Positions 1-9,158 are shown, numbered from the stretch's first letter. The stretch: DNA of 11,429 nucleotides from Larix sibirica (GCA_004151065.3 NWUY0300007975.1:14323-25751), one strand, 5' to 3'. The notes: generated by a model from the letters alone, not told the origin. Numbers and translations: made by a program.

Positions 1-276
1 ACACCATGTTTAATGTGGAAACCCATCTGGGAAAAACCATAGAAGCGCTTGTCTTTTATTATGAGTCGCAGCCAAATAAGCGCTTCAAGTATGACTTACA
101 GGTTTCATCATGAATTACAAAGGATATGTGCACACAGCCTGCATATTAGCGACACAGCTTCCCCAAAATAACTCCGACAGATATAACATAATGCTTCATT
201 AGAGACTCAAAAGATAGCAATAATAACCTGAATACGATAACCAATAGAGAGCCAAACCAAAACTTCCCTCTTATTA

Positions 277-288
277 CATATTTATAGG
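277..288 (-). promoter_or_regulatory. TATA-like box of the left-end LTR
   Basis: The minus strand reads CCTATAAATATG, a good plant TATA box, about 60-70 bp inside the proposed LTR start. It would mark the U3/R boundary zone, with transcription running towards position 1. Activity cannot be judged from sequence. Confidence 0.45.
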
Positions 289-318
289 GCGCACTTAGCT
301 TGCCCTGCTCTCACTGAC

Positions 319-336
319 CCACTAACTTATTAGTGG
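319..336. repeat. 7-bp inverted repeat with 4-nt loop near LTR start
   Basis: CCACTAA (319-325) and TTAGTGG (330-336) are perfect inverted copies around the loop CTTA. The palindrome lies about 13 bp inside the proposed LTR start at 349. Short palindromes close to the LTR terminus occur in many plant Copia LTRs, so this supports the LTR reading only weakly. Confidence 0.6.
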
Positions 337-362
337 AATCATTAATACAATGTGGACCATTT

Positions 363-3094
363 CTAACTAACTAACTCAACTTCGACCATTGACTCAATCA
401 ACATGACCATTTTTCCTGTTTCCTTGGCCGCTTTGTCAGAGTTGATCACTTCATTGAACCACTTCCACTTTGTCTTTGTCCACACCAAAACTGTTTCTTC
501 AAAAATGGTATCTCCAAAAATATTAGGCCCAACAGGCCCCAAACACTCACATGTGGCTCGTCCCGAACCACTTCAGGTTTGTGAGACAAGTTCCTATAGC
601 TTTAACAAAAATTCTTGGTATATGCTCCTTCTTACTTCGACCATCTGCTAGACTTCATCCTTCCTTTGAGTAACAGATTCAACCAGTTCTACAATAAGAT
701 GTGTGTTACTCGCCTCGATAGCCTGAGTAACTGTCGACTAGATGGAGGAATGCTTACCCCCAATGACTTATGATATGTGATCAGCTTTAGACTGAAGCAT
801 CTCAACCCTTTCTGACCATTGCTTATGTTGTATTCTTAGTTGATTAATTTCCTGTTGCGGCTATTTACTTTCTATAGCTCTTCGTATTTGTTGGACCGAT
901 GGCAGAGTCTTTAACTGCTCATGCAAACTAGTCATTCTCTCCTCAACAACCCCAATATTAGTTTGGACCTCCTTCAACTCAGTATCATCAAACAAGGAAT
1001 CCCAAGACTGTGACACTTCCTCGTATATATTCATGCATTGAGCTTCTGCTTCTTGAAGGGTTTAAACAACCTCCTGTACTTACTCATATTATTGCACAAT
1101 GACTTCAGGTGGGGTCCTCGACACTAGCTTGGATTCTAAATCTTGTTCTTTCTACCAATAGCCTGAGATAACAGCTTCCGGGCGTTGTATCTTCTCCTCA
1201 GATGTCATTTCTTTTATAATATCTGCTTCAGGGACTCCAGAGCATGCGACTTTGACAACCTTATGAAATTTATCCTTTTCTTTTTGCAGCAAATCCTTGC
1301 CCTATTGAGGCTCAATATTCAAGTCCTTCAGTGTAGCCACCTAATTCTTATAACCCTTCATTAAATATAAGAGGGAACTCTCCCTAGACTTTACGTCCTT
1401 CGTGATGCCTTCCTACAATTGATGTAATACATAAAGTGGTAATGCAGATACTTTTAGGTCCACATACTGAGTTTGGGGAATCTAGATGTACACGTGTGCC
1501 TGATTCATCAAAATGTAGTTCTCTAGGAAAAAATTTAACCACCCCTTCTGTCGAAGGAGGTGTAACTTTCTGGTCTTGGATTTCTTCCTATTGTGCAGCT
1601 TTGACCCGTGGCGGTGTGACCTGTGACGGAATCGAAATGAAGATATTTTTCACTTCTTGGAATAGTGTATCTAGGACATTAGTGACGCCACTGAATAGTT
1701 GTACCGTTCTGACCTCTTCTTTCTTCCTATTTTCTTATGTGACCTTTGTCATCCTGTCGAACATGATATTAATATCATCATCCGTTAATACATGGGCATT
1801 ACCATATCATTGGGACTTCTGCTTTCTAGACTTTTATGCCTTCCGCTTGTCCCCCAGATCCATATCAGTTGGGGTCTGACTTGATTCTTGATCTTCTTGT
1901 TCATCACCCCCGCCTTCGGTATGATATGTATTCATACTTATATACTACTGGACGGATGTTCCTTCCTGTCGTTGTTCTTGCTGCAATAGATCTGGTTATA
2001 TGTGCTCGGGGTCAATTGGTACTTGCCACTCCGGCGGCCATTCTCGAATCATCATAATAACTTCTTCATGAGATAGTTTGAACCTCATCACTAACCATTG
2101 TTGGTGTGGGTTCCTTCGCACTTGCACATACATGTGATGGGTTCTGACTTTGAACTTCACCACACCATGATACTTAGCCACAATGGCTTCTTCAATGCAT
2201 GGTATTTGAACCACATAATATCTTAATGCCTCTAGATACAGTGACTTGGTTCAATATATTCTTCCGTAGCAACTTGGTACCTAACGACTTAGCAGGGAAC
2301 CGAACACCCTAGTCACTGATAGAGGCTGCGTCAAAGCCCTTATTTCTCTTTGTCAAATTATACTTCTCCTTCATTCATTGTGCTAGGTCCCAATCTCGTT
2401 CTTTCCCAACGAAAAAATGTGGCAGGTCTACTCCAGGCTTAGGTAAATCCATGATGTTGGCAATCAAATCTATATCAATGGACACCTTGGTTTCCAACCA
2501 TAGGAAATCTCCATGCAATCATAATAGCAGTTGCTACACACATGTTTTTTCCTTCGCAATGCGACCGAAGTGTGGAATATGTAGCAACAACAAAAGACCA
2601 GCTCTGGCCATGCTAAGGGCCCACTACTGCGGTTCTAACTCAGCCAGATGGCCTTCTACTGAAAGAATAGGTTGCATGTAATATGTATAATTGAACTTAG
2701 CGAACTTGGAAACGTAATGGATCGCATATGAAATCTTCTTAATGTTCTTCAAAATATCTCCTTGTATGAGGACATCCTTCGGGATTGGTACAGTGTCCAA
2801 TAGGTACCCCGAATTATTTGGCAATTTTACTGCTTTGGCACCCGAATTCCATGGTGGGATGTATTCTGGGAAGAAATTCCTGGAACCTGACGCAGATGTG
2901 TCAGCATCATGGCATGCCTTTTTTATCGGCTCTGATTTTGGATGATTGGTATGCCGTGTTTTCCTTTAGATATTGATAGGAATCTATGGGGAGAGTACCT
3001 CAGGTCACTCCAGACTCACAGAAAAAGATCCCGGAATTGGAACCTCCTTGAAATACCCTTGAGCCTCACTACTAGATGACAGATCAACCTGCAT
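363..3094 (-). pseudogene. Long broken ORF of unknown function, retroelement copy A (gag/ORF1-like position)
   Basis: A minus-strand reading frame starts at ATG 3094 (the equivalent ATG in copy B is 8912) and can be followed, with many stops, to TAG 363-365. It is over 900 codons even after a ~284-bp internal deletion near 2230-2243 relative to copy B. Recognisable stretches shared with copy B include residues matching ITGLPKSRLELSQFFVGKER (there diverged) around 2410-2480 and HHMYVQVRRNPHQQWLV around 2075-2140. After about 1920 comes an acidic stretch rich in Gly/Asp/Glu/Gln. A frame change occurs at about 1440. From about 1380 to 600 the product is rich in Glu, Lys and Gln with heptad-like Leu/Val spacing (for example MTSLHEQLKTLPSVQQIRR), suggesting a coiled coil. 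No CCHC zinc knuckle, protease or RT motif is visible. Its place just after an LTR and PBS suggests a gag or an extra ORF upstream of gag. I do not recognise the family. Confidence 0.6.
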
Positions 3095-3340
3095 TTTGAT
3101 ACATTATAGCTTCACAATCACTCGACATAGAAATATCGGCTCTGGTTTCTTCACTCTACTGCAATCGCTCAAGTCACAATGAAGAATGAGCAAGGGAGGG
3201 GCAAGATTTTTATTTTTATTCCCGCATGTGATCCGTCTGCCATTCCCAATATGAAATAAATGTATTCGATATTCCACTGATGATGGTGGCAGTGGCGGAT
3301 CTCTTCACACACTTTAGTCTTTTTGGCAATTAATTCAAAA
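3095..3340 (-). other. Putative untranslated leader, copy A
   Basis: About 245 bp lie between the putative primer-binding site and the ATG at 3094. No ORF continues through it on the minus strand. From 3121 upward it is identical to copy B; the last 26 bp before the ATG are diverged between the copies. A run of A/T (minus-strand AATAAAAATAAAAA near 3207-3222) is the only notable feature. In LTR elements this interval normally holds the packaging signal and dimerisation region, which I cannot identify here. Confidence 0.4.
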
Positions 3341-3358
3341 ATCCCACTAGCGCCACCA
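3341..3358 (-). promoter_or_regulatory. Putative primer-binding site (tRNA-Asp-like), copy A
   Basis: The minus strand reads TGGTGGCGCTAGTGGGAT, 8 to 11 bp after the proposed LTR end at 3366. Several plant Gypsy lineages (Tat/Athila types) use a PBS starting TGGCGCC and continuing with a G-rich stretch complementary to the 3' end of tRNA-Asp. The present sequence keeps TGGCGC and GGGAT but differs in the middle, so it is a degenerate match or uses another tRNA. Start at 3358 or 3355 is undecided. Confidence 0.4.
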
Positions 3359-3399
3359 CTAAACCTGTCATAAAAGCAATAATAAATGATTAATAGCTA

Positions 3400-3716
3400 C
3401 AACTTCAATAGGAAGAACTTCGACAGACAACCAACTTCCCAAAGAAATATAACTTCGACAAAACTAAGAAGTTGGGGTTTCCGAGCGACAAAAATAATAC
3501 TTCGACAGATTACCAACTCCGACATGGAAAACTTCGACACAACAGGGAGTTGGGGTTTCCACTTAAAAACTATAGAACTTAGACAGAAAGACCCTCGACA
3601 GAACAGATTTGACATGACAGTAACTTAGGTTTTCCACAAAGCTTTGACAGAACTATACATCGACACAACTAACTATGACACAAACAACTACGATAGAAAA
3701 TAAACTTGGGGTTTCC
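3400..3716. repeat. Four degenerate ~78-bp tandem repeats inside the LTR, copy A
   Basis: The plus-strand anchor TTGGGGTTTCC recurs at 3472-3482, 3550-3560, 3625-3635 (as TTAGGTTTTCC) and 3706-3716, with spacings of 78, 75 and 81 bp. Each anchor is preceded by a TCGACA/CGATAGA-type motif 15 to 40 bp before it (for example CTTCGACA). The units are degenerate between motifs. They lie downstream of the TATA box in the transcription direction and would therefore be in the transcribed R/U5 part. They do not keep a reading frame in a convincing way. Confidence 0.75.
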
Positions 3717-3732
3717 AAACGACAAAAGAGAA

Positions 3733-3752
3733 TTTATATATATATATATACA
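3733..3752 (-). promoter_or_regulatory. TATA-rich box / (TA)8 tract in LTR, copy A
   Basis: An alternating TA run of eight units (3735-3750) reads TATATATATATATAAA on the minus strand, about 30-45 bp inside the proposed LTR start. It is a plausible core promoter for minus-strand transcription, though a simple microsatellite cannot be excluded. Confidence 0.4.
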
Positions 3753-3771
3753 AGTATGCAATTAAACATCT

Positions 3772-5265
3772 TCACTTTGACACGCCACAACTGTCCCTAT
3801 ATGGATTTAGCTGACTTCCATTTACCAAACCTTGGAGGATTTCACCATCTAATTTATGTAGCAGTGTACTGTGCCTGCCTCCATGATAAAGTAAATAATA
3901 TATGGCCCTAGCCAATGCATCTATAACTTAACATGATGTTTGAAAAATTTGTTGTCATAGAGAAGAACTAAGTCTCCTCGCTAGAAATGCTTCTTAGTAA
4001 TGTGGCGATCATGCCACACTTTTTCTCGATCTTTCCGTACCTGCAAATGGAAACCTGCAACAAATCGGTCTTCCTTCAACTGAAGTAATTGTGCTAATCA
4101 TTCTTCAATAGCACCAGTATCAGACATACATATGAAAGCAACGATTCTTAAACTGGGGATAATATACTCTATAGGAATTATAACCTCTTGTCCTTATACC
4201 AACTTGAAAGGTGTCTGACTTGTCAACATTTTTCACATTGTTCGATAGGCCCAGAAGATTGCATGGATCCGCAAGTCCCAGTCATCGTGGTTCACATTAC
4301 AAACTTTTGTTAGTGCATGTTACATGATTTTATTGAATGCTTCAACTATTCCATTTTCCTATGGATGATACAGATTACTCTTCTTATGATAGACCTCAAA
4401 TTATTCAGTAAGGGCTGCTATAGTCTTGTTAAAAAAATGTGCACCTTGATCACGTAATAGAACACGACGACAACCAAACCTTGTAATGGCATTCTCAAAT
4501 AGAAATCTCGCAGCAATGCAATCTTGTACTGATGCAGCTTCATCCCATCGTGTAAGATAATATGTCGCAGTGATAGTATACCTAGCACTAGTATTTTTCC
4601 CATGTGGGTTAATAGGTCCCACAAAATCAATAGCCCATTTGTCGAAATCTTGCAACATAACCTGAGGTACCAATGGAATTTCATCCATCTGCGATGGCTT
4701 TCCAATTCTTTGGCATACGTCGCAATTTTGGTAATATTATTTAGTATCTTTGTGAAGGCTTGGCCACCATAATCCTACTCTTAAGATATTCTGCGTTGTA
4801 TCTTTCCCCGCATTATGACCTTCAGCCACTCCATCATGAGCCTCAGATAATATAATTGGTCTCTCGTGCTCCAAAACAAAACAACGTAATACTTCATCTG
4901 GTCCTAGCTTATTTAACTGGCCAACTATCAACTGATATTCTGCAAACTTGAATACCAACTGCTTCTTCTGAGCATTTGTATATCCTTGTAGTGGTTCTCA
5001 TGTAGATAAAAATGTCACAATATCTTGAAAGTAGTCAGCAACCATTCTTACTGAAAATATTTGTGCATCTGGAAGGTTATCCTCTAAACTGGTTGGTTCT
5101 TCGCCTGTTTCTAACCTCGACAGATGGTCGGGGCCCACATTCAACCTCCCGGGATTGACTATGATCTCAAAATCATATTCCCAAAACAACAACAACCATC
5201 GACAGATATTCCCCCCCAACACTGGCATGTCTATCTATTTGTTAAATATAGGGAAAACTAAGACC
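3772..5265 (-). pseudogene. pol: Ty3/Gypsy pol 3' part: RNase H end and integrase, copy A
   Basis: Minus-strand translation gives, in order: the end of RNase H with RWLLLFWEYDFEI and a PGRLN...DHLSR motif (about 5110-5195); the integrase zinc finger with H-x6-H (HDGVAEGH, near 4840) and CDVC (near 4705); the core with WAIDFVGPI (first catalytic Asp), LRDQGAHF (second Asp) and NGIVEAFNK (catalytic Glu); then WAYRT, WHDRH and the C-terminal GPY/F-like MHWLGPY. A single frame runs from 5228 to about 3870 with many stops, including ones near 4998, 4737 and 4401 and roughly eight more in the second half. A frameshift near 3863 leads to the final frame ending at 3772-3774. No chromodomain follows, which argues for a non-chromoviral lineage. 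Upstream RT and protease are absent; similarity fades near 5265. The element is dead. Confidence 0.88.
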
Positions 5266-5468
5266 TGTAATAGTGAAACACACACATAACAAGACAATCG
5301 TAGTGACTCCATAAAAAATTAATACATTCTAGATCAGAAAATTCTCCATTAATACCATGATGTAGGTCATTAGTCTGAGCTTAATAATAGTGAAATACCA
5401 CCTCTAGCAAACATGGGATCCTATATAATAAAGAAGAAGTTGAAAATAATACGGCTCTCATCTTGCAC

Positions 5469-5550
5469 TAGCAAATACAATTACAAACATAGAATACCAA
5501 AATTATTTTCAATCACACTACTGACATGTAGCAAAAGCAATTGCAAACAT
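5469..5550. repeat. Short direct repeat, 60-bp spacing
   Basis: The 22-bp words at 5469-5490 and 5529-5550 match at 19 positions (core TAGCAAA..CAATT.CAAACAT) and are exactly 60 bp apart. Only two copies are clear. Confidence 0.45.
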
Positions 5551-6117
5551 TCATTTAACAACAACAAAAAGGATATAAATATCATTAGAAAATGAAAAAG
5601 GATTTCAATCAAAATTAAAAAAAAAAAACAAGAACAATTAACAGAACAGAAATTCCAAGTATAAAACTACAATACATGGAACTCTTAACAGAACCTTTTC
5701 TCTTGAAAATTAATATAAATATGTTCCAATTAAATGAAACAATTTTTTTCTCATAAATTAAAATTTCCAATAACCAACACCTTTAATTTCTAGAGAATGG
5801 TTCAGTACAAATTGTCTTTAATCTTTGTATTTGCTTATCTTTTAAAAAACAAGTTCATGTGGCTTCATTACTGACCTCGAACTAAATCTTGAATCCAAAT
5901 ATTACTTCAAATCTAGAACAGATTCTACATCCCCCAACACTACAACATATAGAACTTTTTTATCTTCTTTTTTATCCAAAGGCAAGCTATTTTTATCCTG
6001 AAAAATTCAACGTTAGTTATATCAATATCGATATACAACACTTGCACAAGGTTCTAAACTAACAAATGACCTTATAGTCATTGGACTTGTGTGCATAAAC
6101 AAATTTTTTTTACTCTA

Positions 6118-6187
6118 GTTTTTATTACAAAAAATATATTTTGCTTAAGATGGTTTTTATTACAAACGTTTGCGTAAAATTGGGGTC
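6118..6187. repeat. Imperfect 35-bp tandem duplication
   Basis: GTTTTTATTACAAA occurs at 6118 and again at 6153, each followed by a similar TTGC.TAA.AT.GG ending. This gives two imperfect 35-bp units. The stretch is A+T-rich, so chance contributes. Confidence 0.4.
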
Positions 6188-6589
6188 GTTTATAGACATA
6201 ACTTATGATTGTGTGATAAAATATTATCCACATTTTCAGACATTTTGTAGCGGCTCAAATAAGCAAGTTCAGGAAGAGTAGCCAACTACTATTTGTCAAT
6301 CCTGCTTCGTACATGCCACCAAAAAGGATAAACTATGATTTTGTAAATTAAAGGATGGCATGTTTTGGATAAATATTTGCTTGAAATGCCCTCCAAAGTA
6401 AATTAAGCATTTAAAAAATGAATATTTTACTCATCTTCAAAGAAATTTTTGCTTTGAGAAATTAACCATTCTAAGCAGTTGTGTGTGTTGGGTCTAGTTT
6501 GGATGGTTTGGGAAAAAAATTGATATCCTCCCCACCAAGTTCAAATACTGCTTATGACATGTTCACTATGCGAGTCAATCGTCGATTGA

Positions 6590-7417
6590 GGGTGAAGCAC
6601 TTGACTATAAGAGGGATGGCTTGATTTTTAAATTAGATTTGTCAATAGCATGCCATTCCTTTTGGATGTTTCAAGAAGTGAAAGAATTTATACATAAATA
6701 TAGATAGATAAATTATTCACTTCATTAGGCAGACCTGTTGAAAGTTGGACTATTTGAGTCTTCAACAAATTGGGCATAAAATTGTTTTTTCGTTGCTTCT
6801 TTTACAATTTTAGTTATTGAAGGACCCACAAGATTATTTTCCAGGGCGAGGAATTAGGCAAGGGTCCCCTTATCCCCTTTCTATTCATCATCATAGTGTA
6901 TGGCCGTATCAAAAATAAAAATCTAAAGGTAGAATCAGAGGGCTCAGGGTATCCTCGCAGCTGTTAATGATTACCAGTCCTAGTTTGTGGATGACAAATC
7001 CTTGTTGGGAGATGTCAACATCAAAGAGGAAAGATAAAATTTGAAGGGTTTCAATGTTTTTTTCAGAACAAGTAATTAGATTGGAAAAATAAGAAGCTTT
7101 TTTGTCTCTAGTAGGAGTCTTGATTTCATGTCGAGAACTCCGATATCTTGGCCTTCAAAAAGAAGAATTTCCAACATAATACTTAGGCTTTCCCCTAGTA
7201 CATGAAAGGCACAACATGGAGATTAGCATAACATTGTTAACAACTTAAAATGGAATATCCTCTCTTTTGAAAGAGTTTTATCCTTGGCAGAGAATATAGT
7301 TTGTTGTTGTGCTATTGGACCAATAAAATGATGCTGGAGAATTTTTTTTCTATCTATATCCAATCTGCCAAGAAAATAAAGCACAAAATAGATCATACCG
7401 AAAACTTGGTAAACTTT
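6590..7417 (+). mobile_element. Non-LTR retrotransposon (LINE) reverse transcriptase fragment, broken
   Basis: The plus strand carries the conserved RT motifs of plant LINEs in the right order but in shifting frames. These are motif A as GLIFKLDLS (Asp codon 6636-6638; normal form FKLDxxKAYD), motif B as RGIRQGSP (6847-6870), followed in another frame by PFLFIII, and motif C as FVDD (6984-6995). The post-catalytic YLGFPL is at about 7180-7197, preceded by LQKEEFPT with a stop. Further on, IYIQSAKKIKHKIDHTENLV resembles the plant LINE segment before the FLW motif. Several stops and at least two frameshifts make it non-functional. Endonuclease, RNase H and 3' tail are not seen; it is cut off by the N at 7418. 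In normal elements the product performs target-primed reverse transcription. Confidence 0.8.
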
Positions 7418-7418
7418 N
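7418..7418. other. Ambiguous base N at the LINE / Gypsy copy B junction
   Basis: A single N lies exactly where LINE-like sequence stops and homology to copy A (from position 1885 onward) begins. It may mark a joined contig end rather than an uncertain base. Confidence 0.6.
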
Positions 7419-8912
7419 CTCTTGGTCTTCTTGTTCATCATCTCCACCTTCAGTGTGTTGTGTATTCTGACTTGTCTGTTGTTGGCCTGAGGTGCTGTCC
7501 TTTTGTTGGTCATGCTGCAACAGATCAGGTGATATATTCTTAGGCTCAATTGGTACTTGCCACTATAATGGCCAGTTTTAAATCATCACATTGATTTCTT
7601 CGTGGGATAGTTTAAACCTCGTCACTAACCATTGCTGGTGTGGGTCCCTTTTCACTTGCACGTACATGTGGTGGGGCCCAGTTTTGAACTTCGCCACAGT
7701 GCGATACTTAGCCACCATGACTTCGTCAATACATGGTATTTGAACCACATAATATCTCAATGCCTCCAATTTCATATATAGTGATACATTTCTTTCTTGT
7801 TGTCGGCTCCTTATATCATAATAAGATAAATTCATATACCTCGAGCCTTGGCATGGGCCAATAGGTTGCATACCTTGGTAATTTGTTGGCTCTTCCCAAA
7901 CCACGAATGATATCAACAATAGCAACCACAAATATGTAAATGGTGAGCCGATATTTTATGCATCTGCACAATGTGCAAGAAACACATTCAGTAGAAAAGT
8001 AGCCCGACTAATTTGTACTCCTTGTGCACACTGCTCTACCGCAACAATGATAGAAGCAATGACTTGGTTCGGCTGATTCTTGCGTAGAAACTTGGTAGAT
8101 AATAAATTTGGAGTGATCCGAATGGCCTGTTCGCTAATAGAGGCTACATCAAAACCCCTATTTCTCTTCGACAGATTATACTTCTCCTTCATCCTTGTTG
8201 CAAGGTCGTGGTATCTTTCTTTCCCCACGAAGAACTGCGACAGTTCCAACCTAGACTTAGGTAGTCCTGTAATTCTGGCAATAAGGTCTGTAACAATTGA
8301 TACCTTAGTTTCCAGCCACAAGAATCCTCCATGCAAACAAACTAATTACTGCTTCACACATGCGTGTGCCTCCGCGGTGAGACTGAAATGAGGAAGGTGC
8401 AATAGCTGCAAAAGACCATCTTTGGCCATGCCAAGAGCCCACTGTTGCGGTTCCAACTTGACCGTATGGCCTTCTGCTGCAACAATAGGATGCATGTAAT
8501 TTATGTAGTTGAAATCATCAAACCGAGTAACATCATGATCAATGTACGACATCTTGTGGATGTTCTTCAAAATACCTCCTTGTACCATGACCCCCTTCGG
8601 CACCACCACAGTTTCCAATTGATACCTCACATTCTTTGGAAACTTAACTGGCTTGGCACACAAATTTTGCGGTGGGACATATTTAGGGAAGAAATTTGCA
8701 GAGCCCGACGCAGATGCACCAACATCATGGCGTGCCTTTGTCCTTGGATCTAGGTTTGGTCTATTCATCTTCCATGTCTTCCTAGGGACATTGACATGAA
8801 TATGTGAAGAAATGACTTTAGGTAGCTCCAGAGTCGCAGAGACAGAGCTCGTCATTGGGACCTCCTCATCAAACCCCTGAGCCTCACTACCATCTAACAA
8901 ACTAACTTGCAT
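7419..8912 (-). pseudogene. Broken ORF of unknown function, retroelement copy B (gag/ORF1-like position)
   Basis: One minus-strand frame runs from ATG 8912 to the N at 7418, 498 codons with no frameshift. It is interrupted by four stops: TAA near 8346, TAA near 7956, and TAA and TAG at about 7578 and 7563. Comparison with copy A shows that two arose at positions that are probably Gln or Glu codons, as expected from point mutation. The product starts MQVSLLDGSEAQGF. It has a Pro/Ser-rich N-terminus, an FFPKYVPP stretch, MHPIVAAEGH, then FLWLETKVSIVTDLIARITG and TKFLRKNQPNQV. A hydrophobic WLLLLISFVVW stretch follows, then HHMYVQVKRDPHQQWLV and an acidic Gln-rich end. The C-terminal half seen in copy A is missing. 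It lies 3' of the LTR and leader. I do not recognise the family; a Gag or an extra ORF of a Tat/Ogre-like element is the best positional guess. Confidence 0.6.
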
Positions 8913-9158
8913 TTTGATAGCTTACAATTTCACAATCTCTCGACATAGAAATATCGGCTCTGGTTTCTTCACTCTACTGCAATCGCTCAAGTCACAATGA
9001 AGAATGAGCAAGGGAGGGGCAAGATTTTTATTTTTATTCCCGCATGTGATCCGTCTGCCATTCCCAATATGAAATAAATGTATTCGATATTCCACTGATG
9101 ATGGTGGCAGTGGCGGATCTCTTCACACACTTTAGTCTTTTTGGCAATTAATTCAAAA
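8913..9158 (-). other. Putative untranslated leader, copy B
   Basis: This is the equivalent of 3095-3340 in copy A, identical from 8939 upward. It has no ORF and separates the PBS-like sequence from ATG 8912. Confidence 0.4.

Larger units (their letters stand above)
1..349 (-). mobile_element. Partial LTR, possibly Ty1/Copia type, truncated by window edge
   Basis: On the minus strand this stretch reads like the start and middle of an LTR. It begins with TG at 349, has a short palindrome near its start (319-336), a TATA-like box at 277-288, an AATAAA word near 55-60, and then an R/U5-like T-rich stretch with GGGTTTCCACAT at the window edge. A run resembling GGGTTTTCCAC after a T-rich segment is common in the R/U5 of plant Copia LTRs; that is family knowledge recalled, not a database match. 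No polypurine tract is visible just upstream of 349, and the other LTR end lies outside the window, so TG at 349 as the true terminus is an inference. It could be a solo LTR or an insertion into the Gypsy-related sequence that ends at about 363. Confidence 0.45.
3366..3782 (-). mobile_element. Putative Gypsy LTR, copy A (~417 bp)
   Basis: On the minus strand a segment begins TGTCA (3782-3778) and ends TGACA (3370-3366), a perfect 5-bp terminal inverted repeat with the usual TG...CA ends. It contains a TATA-rich box near its start (3733-3752) and is followed within 8-11 bp by a PBS-like sequence. It overlaps the last codons of pol (stop at 3772-3774). A clean polypurine tract just upstream is missing, so the exact start is uncertain. 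No second, independently diverged LTR is available to confirm the ends, because copy B is identical here. The downstream two thirds is occupied by degenerate ~78-bp tandem repeats. Confidence 0.5.
3121..4640. repeat. 1520-bp block identical to 8939-10458
   Basis: By eye the two segments match base for base with a constant offset of 5818, including stops, the (TA)8 tract and the tandem repeats. The first mismatches are at 3120/8938 on one side and 4641/10459 on the other. Outside these points the copies remain homologous but clearly diverged. Confidence 0.9.
5266..6589. other. A+T-rich stretch with no recognised gene
   Basis: About 1.3 kb without a reading frame that resembles any family I know, on either strand. 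It holds poly-A and poly-T runs (for example 5610-5630) and two short imperfect direct repeats listed separately. It may be the decayed remainder of the LINE upstream of its recognisable part, or unrelated intergenic DNA. Confidence 0.6.

Noticed and set aside
403-1879. Plus-strand open frames at 403-651 and 1436-1879
   Set aside because: They lie antisense to the long broken minus-strand ORF, which has the better amino acid composition (coiled-coil-like, charged) and a homologous counterpart in copy B over part of its length.
363-3094. Envelope-like gene downstream of pol
   Set aside because: No signal peptide or clear transmembrane anchor is visible, and the leader and PBS in front place it at the 5' part of an element.
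3360-3400. Intron 3' splice site (pyrimidine-rich stretch followed by ACAG on the minus strand)
   Set aside because: The TG...CA ends and the PBS-like sequence explain the same position better, and no matching donor or continuous coding sequence was found.
3400-3716. CRISPR-like array (regular repeats and spacers)
   Set aside because: The repeats are degenerate, the spacing varies, there are only four units, and the context is a plant retroelement LTR.
3400-3716. Telomere-like GGGGTTT motif
   Set aside because: The motif occurs once per ~78 bp and never as a tandem heptamer array; it is part of the LTR repeat unit.
3386-3911. Plus-strand frames at 3386-3628 and 3675-3911 (and their identical copies at 9204-9446 and 9493-9729)
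   Set aside because: They fall in the LTR tandem repeats and antisense to integrase. Their perfect conservation only reflects the identical DNA block, not protein selection.
5413-5595. Small plus-strand ORF of 60 codons in A+T-rich DNA
   Set aside because: Its Lys/Asn/Ile-rich composition is that of random A+T-rich sequence, it contains a short direct repeat, and nothing around it supports expression.
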